Shown: piece after piece, positions 4,378 to 6,091 of the stretch | How positions within the stretch are numbered: the stretch's first letter is position 1 | Layout of the letters: each line of letters starts with the position of its first letter | Origin: Bacillota bacterium | Lineage (GTDB): Bacteria; Bacillota; Clostridia; Christensenellales; SZUA-584 | NCBI GenBank assembly: GCA_023441905.1 | Contig: JAEZNC010000258.1 | Location: 1-6,091 of the forward strand | Direction: 5' to 3' | Length of the DNA: 6,091 nucleotides | The notes under the pieces: model-generated | Database searches by the model: none | Told to the model about the DNA's origin: nothing | The model's input: only the letters and a program-made list of their open reading frames with translations | Translations under genes and position numbers: made by a program

Positions 4378-6030
4378 ATGAGGATATTCGAAAAATATAC
4401 AAAAGCCGATTTTTCATCGTATGAGGATTTTAAACAGAATTTCAAGATCAACGTGCCGGAGCGGTTCAACTTTGCTTACGACGTGCTCGATGTGCTTGCG
4501 GAGCAAAAACCTGACAAGCGTGCACTTGTATGGGTTCATGACAAGGGCGAGCAGCACACCTTCACGTTTGCCGATTTGAAGCGTCTCTCCGACAAAGCCG
4601 CTAACTTTTTTCTAGCCCAGGGCATCCGCAAGGGCGACAAGGTCATGATCATATTGAAGCGTCATTACGAGTTCTGGTATACGATTATGGCGCTGCACAA
4701 GATCGGTGCGGTCACCATCCCGGCCACGCATCTGCTGACCAAAAAAGACATTGAATACCGCGTCAACGCGGCAGAAGTGAAAATGATCGTCTCCACGGAC
4801 ACGGGCGAAGTGGCGGCTCACGTGGAAGAGGCGCAGAACATGCCGACACTCGCCTGCAAGGCGATACTCGGCGGGCGTGACGGCTGGCTAGATTACACGG
4901 CGGGCGTGGAAGCAGCAAGCGACAAGCTCGACACCTCGTCTTTCGAGCTGCCCAAAAACGACGACATCATGCTGCTCTATTTCACATCCGGCACAACAGG
5001 TATGCCCAAAATGGTGGCGCATTCGTATACATATCCGCTTGGCCACATCCCCACGGCGGTGTTTTGGCACAATGCCGATCCCGAAGGCATGCACCTAACC
5101 GTTTCCGAAACGGGCTGGGCAAAATCCGTCTGGGGCAAGCTTTACGGCCAGTGGCTCGCCGAAACGGCGGTGTTTGTTTACGACCACGAGAAGTTTGTGC
5201 CGGCCGAAATGCTCAAAGCCATCTGCGACCACAAGGTGACGACGTTCTGCGCACCGCCGACCGTCTACCGTTATTTCATTAAGGAAGACCTGACAAAATA
5301 CGATTTTTCGCATATGAAGTGGGCGTCCATCGCGGGAGAACCGCTGAATCCCGAGGTGTTTCACCAGTTCTATGAAGCGACGGGCCTCAAGCTCATGGAG
5401 ATATACGGCCAGACCGAGCTGACCGTGACTGTGGGCAACTTCATCTGGATGGAACCGCGCCCGGGCTCTATGGGCAAGCCTTCCCCGCTTTTTGACGTGG
5501 ATATTGTGAATGACGCGGGCGAGCCGTGCAGCTGGGGCGAATCGGGCGAAATTGTGGTGCGCGTTGAGAAAGGCACCACGCCCGGCATGTTCCTTGGATA
5601 TTACAAGGATGAAGAGCTGACGAACCGCTGCTGGCACGACGGCGTTTATCACACGGGCGACGTCGCATGGAAAGATGAAGACGGCTATTACTGGTATGTG
5701 GGCCGTACCGACGACGTGATTAAGAGCAGCGGCTACCGTATTGGGCCGTTTGAGGTGGAAAGCGCGCTGATGGAGCATCCGGCGGTGCTCGAGACGGCCA
5801 TCACGGGCGTGCCGCATCCGGACCGCGGGCAGGTGGTGAAGGCCACCATCGTGCTGGCCAAGGGCTATGAGCCATCCGACGCGCTTGCGAAAGAGCTGCA
5901 GGAGCACGTGAAAAAGGTGACCGCGCCGTATAAGTATCCGCGCGTGATCGAATTTGTGACGGAACTCCCGAAGACCATCAGCGGCAAGATTCGCCGTGTG
6001 GAATTGCGAGAGAGAGATAAGCAAAAATAG
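4378..6030 (+). CDS. AMP-forming acyl-CoA synthetase, medium-chain (MACS) type
   Basis: This cytosolic enzyme of 550 residues joins a carboxylic acid to CoA through an acyl-AMP intermediate. ATG 4378 is chosen because GGGGGA (4368-4373) directly precedes it; the longer frame from 4279 overlaps the cupin gene. All adenylation motifs are present: A3 phosphate loop YFTSGTTGMPK (201-211), AGEPLNP (about 319-325), A5 YGQTE (343-347), A7 TGD (426-428), A8 hinge GRTDDVIKSSGYRIG (442-456) and A10 PKTISGK with catalytic K537. The SETGWAKSVWGKLYGQW stretch and hinge sequence are those of MACS proteins, a family that includes a Methanosarcina enzyme reported to prefer 2-methylbutyrate. The substrate cannot be read off directly; short or branched acyl chains are likely. 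The upstream tRNA-Ile-type T-box points to an isoleucine precursor. A terminator follows 23 nt after the stop, so the operon ends here. Confidence 0.94.
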   Translation: MRIFEKYTKADFSSYEDFKQNFKINVPERFNFAYDVLDVLAEQKPDKRALVWVHDKGEQHTFTFADLKRLSDKAANFFLAQGIRKGDKVMIILKRHYEFWYTIMALHKIGAVTIPATHLLTKKDIEYRVNAAEVKMIVSTDTGEVAAHVEEAQNMPTLACKAILGGRDGWLDYTAGVEAASDKLDTSSFELPKNDDIMLLYFTSGTTGMPKMVAHSYTYPLGHIPTAVFWHNADPEGMHLTVSETGWAKSVWGKLYGQWLAETAVFVYDHEKFVPAEMLKAICDHKVTTFCAPPTVYRYFIKEDLTKYDFSHMKWASIAGEPLNPEVFHQFYEATGLKLMEIYGQTELTVTVGNFIWMEPRPGSMGKPSPLFDVDIVNDAGEPCSWGESGEIVVRVEKGTTPGMFLGYYKDEELTNRCWHDGVYHTGDVAWKDEDGYYWYVGRTDDVIKSSGYRIGPFEVESALMEHPAVLETAITGVPHPDRGQVVKATIVLAKGYEPSDALAKELQEHVKKVTAPYKYPRVIEFVTELPKTISGKIRRVELRERDKQK

Positions 6031-6053
6031 GGAGAGAGACGGGAAAATACGGG

Positions 6054-6083
6054 AAGCGCCGCAATTGCGGCGCTTTTCGTTTG
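6054..6083 (+). terminator. Intrinsic terminator ending the T-box operon
   Basis: AAGCGCCGC (6054-6062) and GCGGCGCTT (6067-6075) form a perfect 9-bp stem with an AATT loop; the whole is an exact 22-bp palindrome. TTTTCGTTT follows. The U-run is interrupted, but the stem is very stable. Confidence 0.8.
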
Positions 6084-6091
6084 TACAATCC

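Noticed and set aside
5095..6024. 309-codon reverse open frame opposite the acyl-CoA synthetase
   Set aside because: It mirrors a clearly coding GC-rich gene, is rich in His/Arg/Ala without recognisable domains, and has no ribosome binding site.
1..6091. Mobile elements, CRISPR arrays, tRNA/rRNA genes, toxin-antitoxin or defence genes
   Set aside because: No direct-repeat array, transposase, integrase, terminal inverted repeats, tRNA cloverleaf or nuclease-type protein was seen on either strand.

Overview
The window looks like a chromosomal segment of an anaerobic Gram-positive bacterium of the Clostridia type. The reasons are a complete T-box leader RNA, what appears to be the 3' end of a NiCo (czcD-type) riboswitch, strong AGGAGG-type ribosome binding sites, iron-sulfur thiol-redox proteins and a lipoprotein family common in Bacillota. 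Base composition is moderately GC-rich. No insertion sequence, phage gene, CRISPR array, tRNA or rRNA is visible.

Layout. (1) Positions 1-1083: the end of a metal-sensing leader with its own terminator, followed by a forward cation diffusion facilitator (CDF) transporter and a bidirectional terminator. (2) Positions 1093-3157: four reverse genes. In transcription order they are a short QueG-like double [4Fe-4S] protein with a good promoter, a CGWC glutaredoxin-like protein, a ferredoxin:disulfide (thioredoxin) reductase catalytic chain fused to a rubredoxin-like domain, and an Ig-fold lipoprotein. (3) Positions 3158-3482: a divergent intergenic region with the queG-like promoter, a short inverted repeat, a possible decayed reading frame and a terminator-like hairpin. 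(4) Positions 3483-6083: a promoter with a consensus -35 box, a full T-box leader with terminator and antiterminator, an XRE-cupin regulator, an acyl-CoA synthetase of the medium-chain (MACS) type, and a closing terminator.

How the genes work together. The glutaredoxin-like and FTR-rubredoxin genes are 2 bp apart and probably form a ferredoxin-driven disulfide reduction pair. The T-box operon is the most interesting part. Folding its Stem I by eye places AUC (isoleucine) in the specifier position, and the antiterminator bulge UGGU matches a tRNA with discriminator A, as tRNA-Ile has. A tRNA-Ile sensor controlling an acyl-CoA synthetase rather than an aminoacyl-tRNA synthetase or an ilv gene suggests that the enzyme supplies an isoleucine precursor. 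It could activate 2-methylbutyrate, or propionate, for reductive carboxylation to the 2-oxo acid. The sequence supports the sensor and the enzyme family; the substrate and pathway are inferred. The CDF gene at the left edge appears to be a Ni/Co exporter switched on when its riboswitch binds metal.
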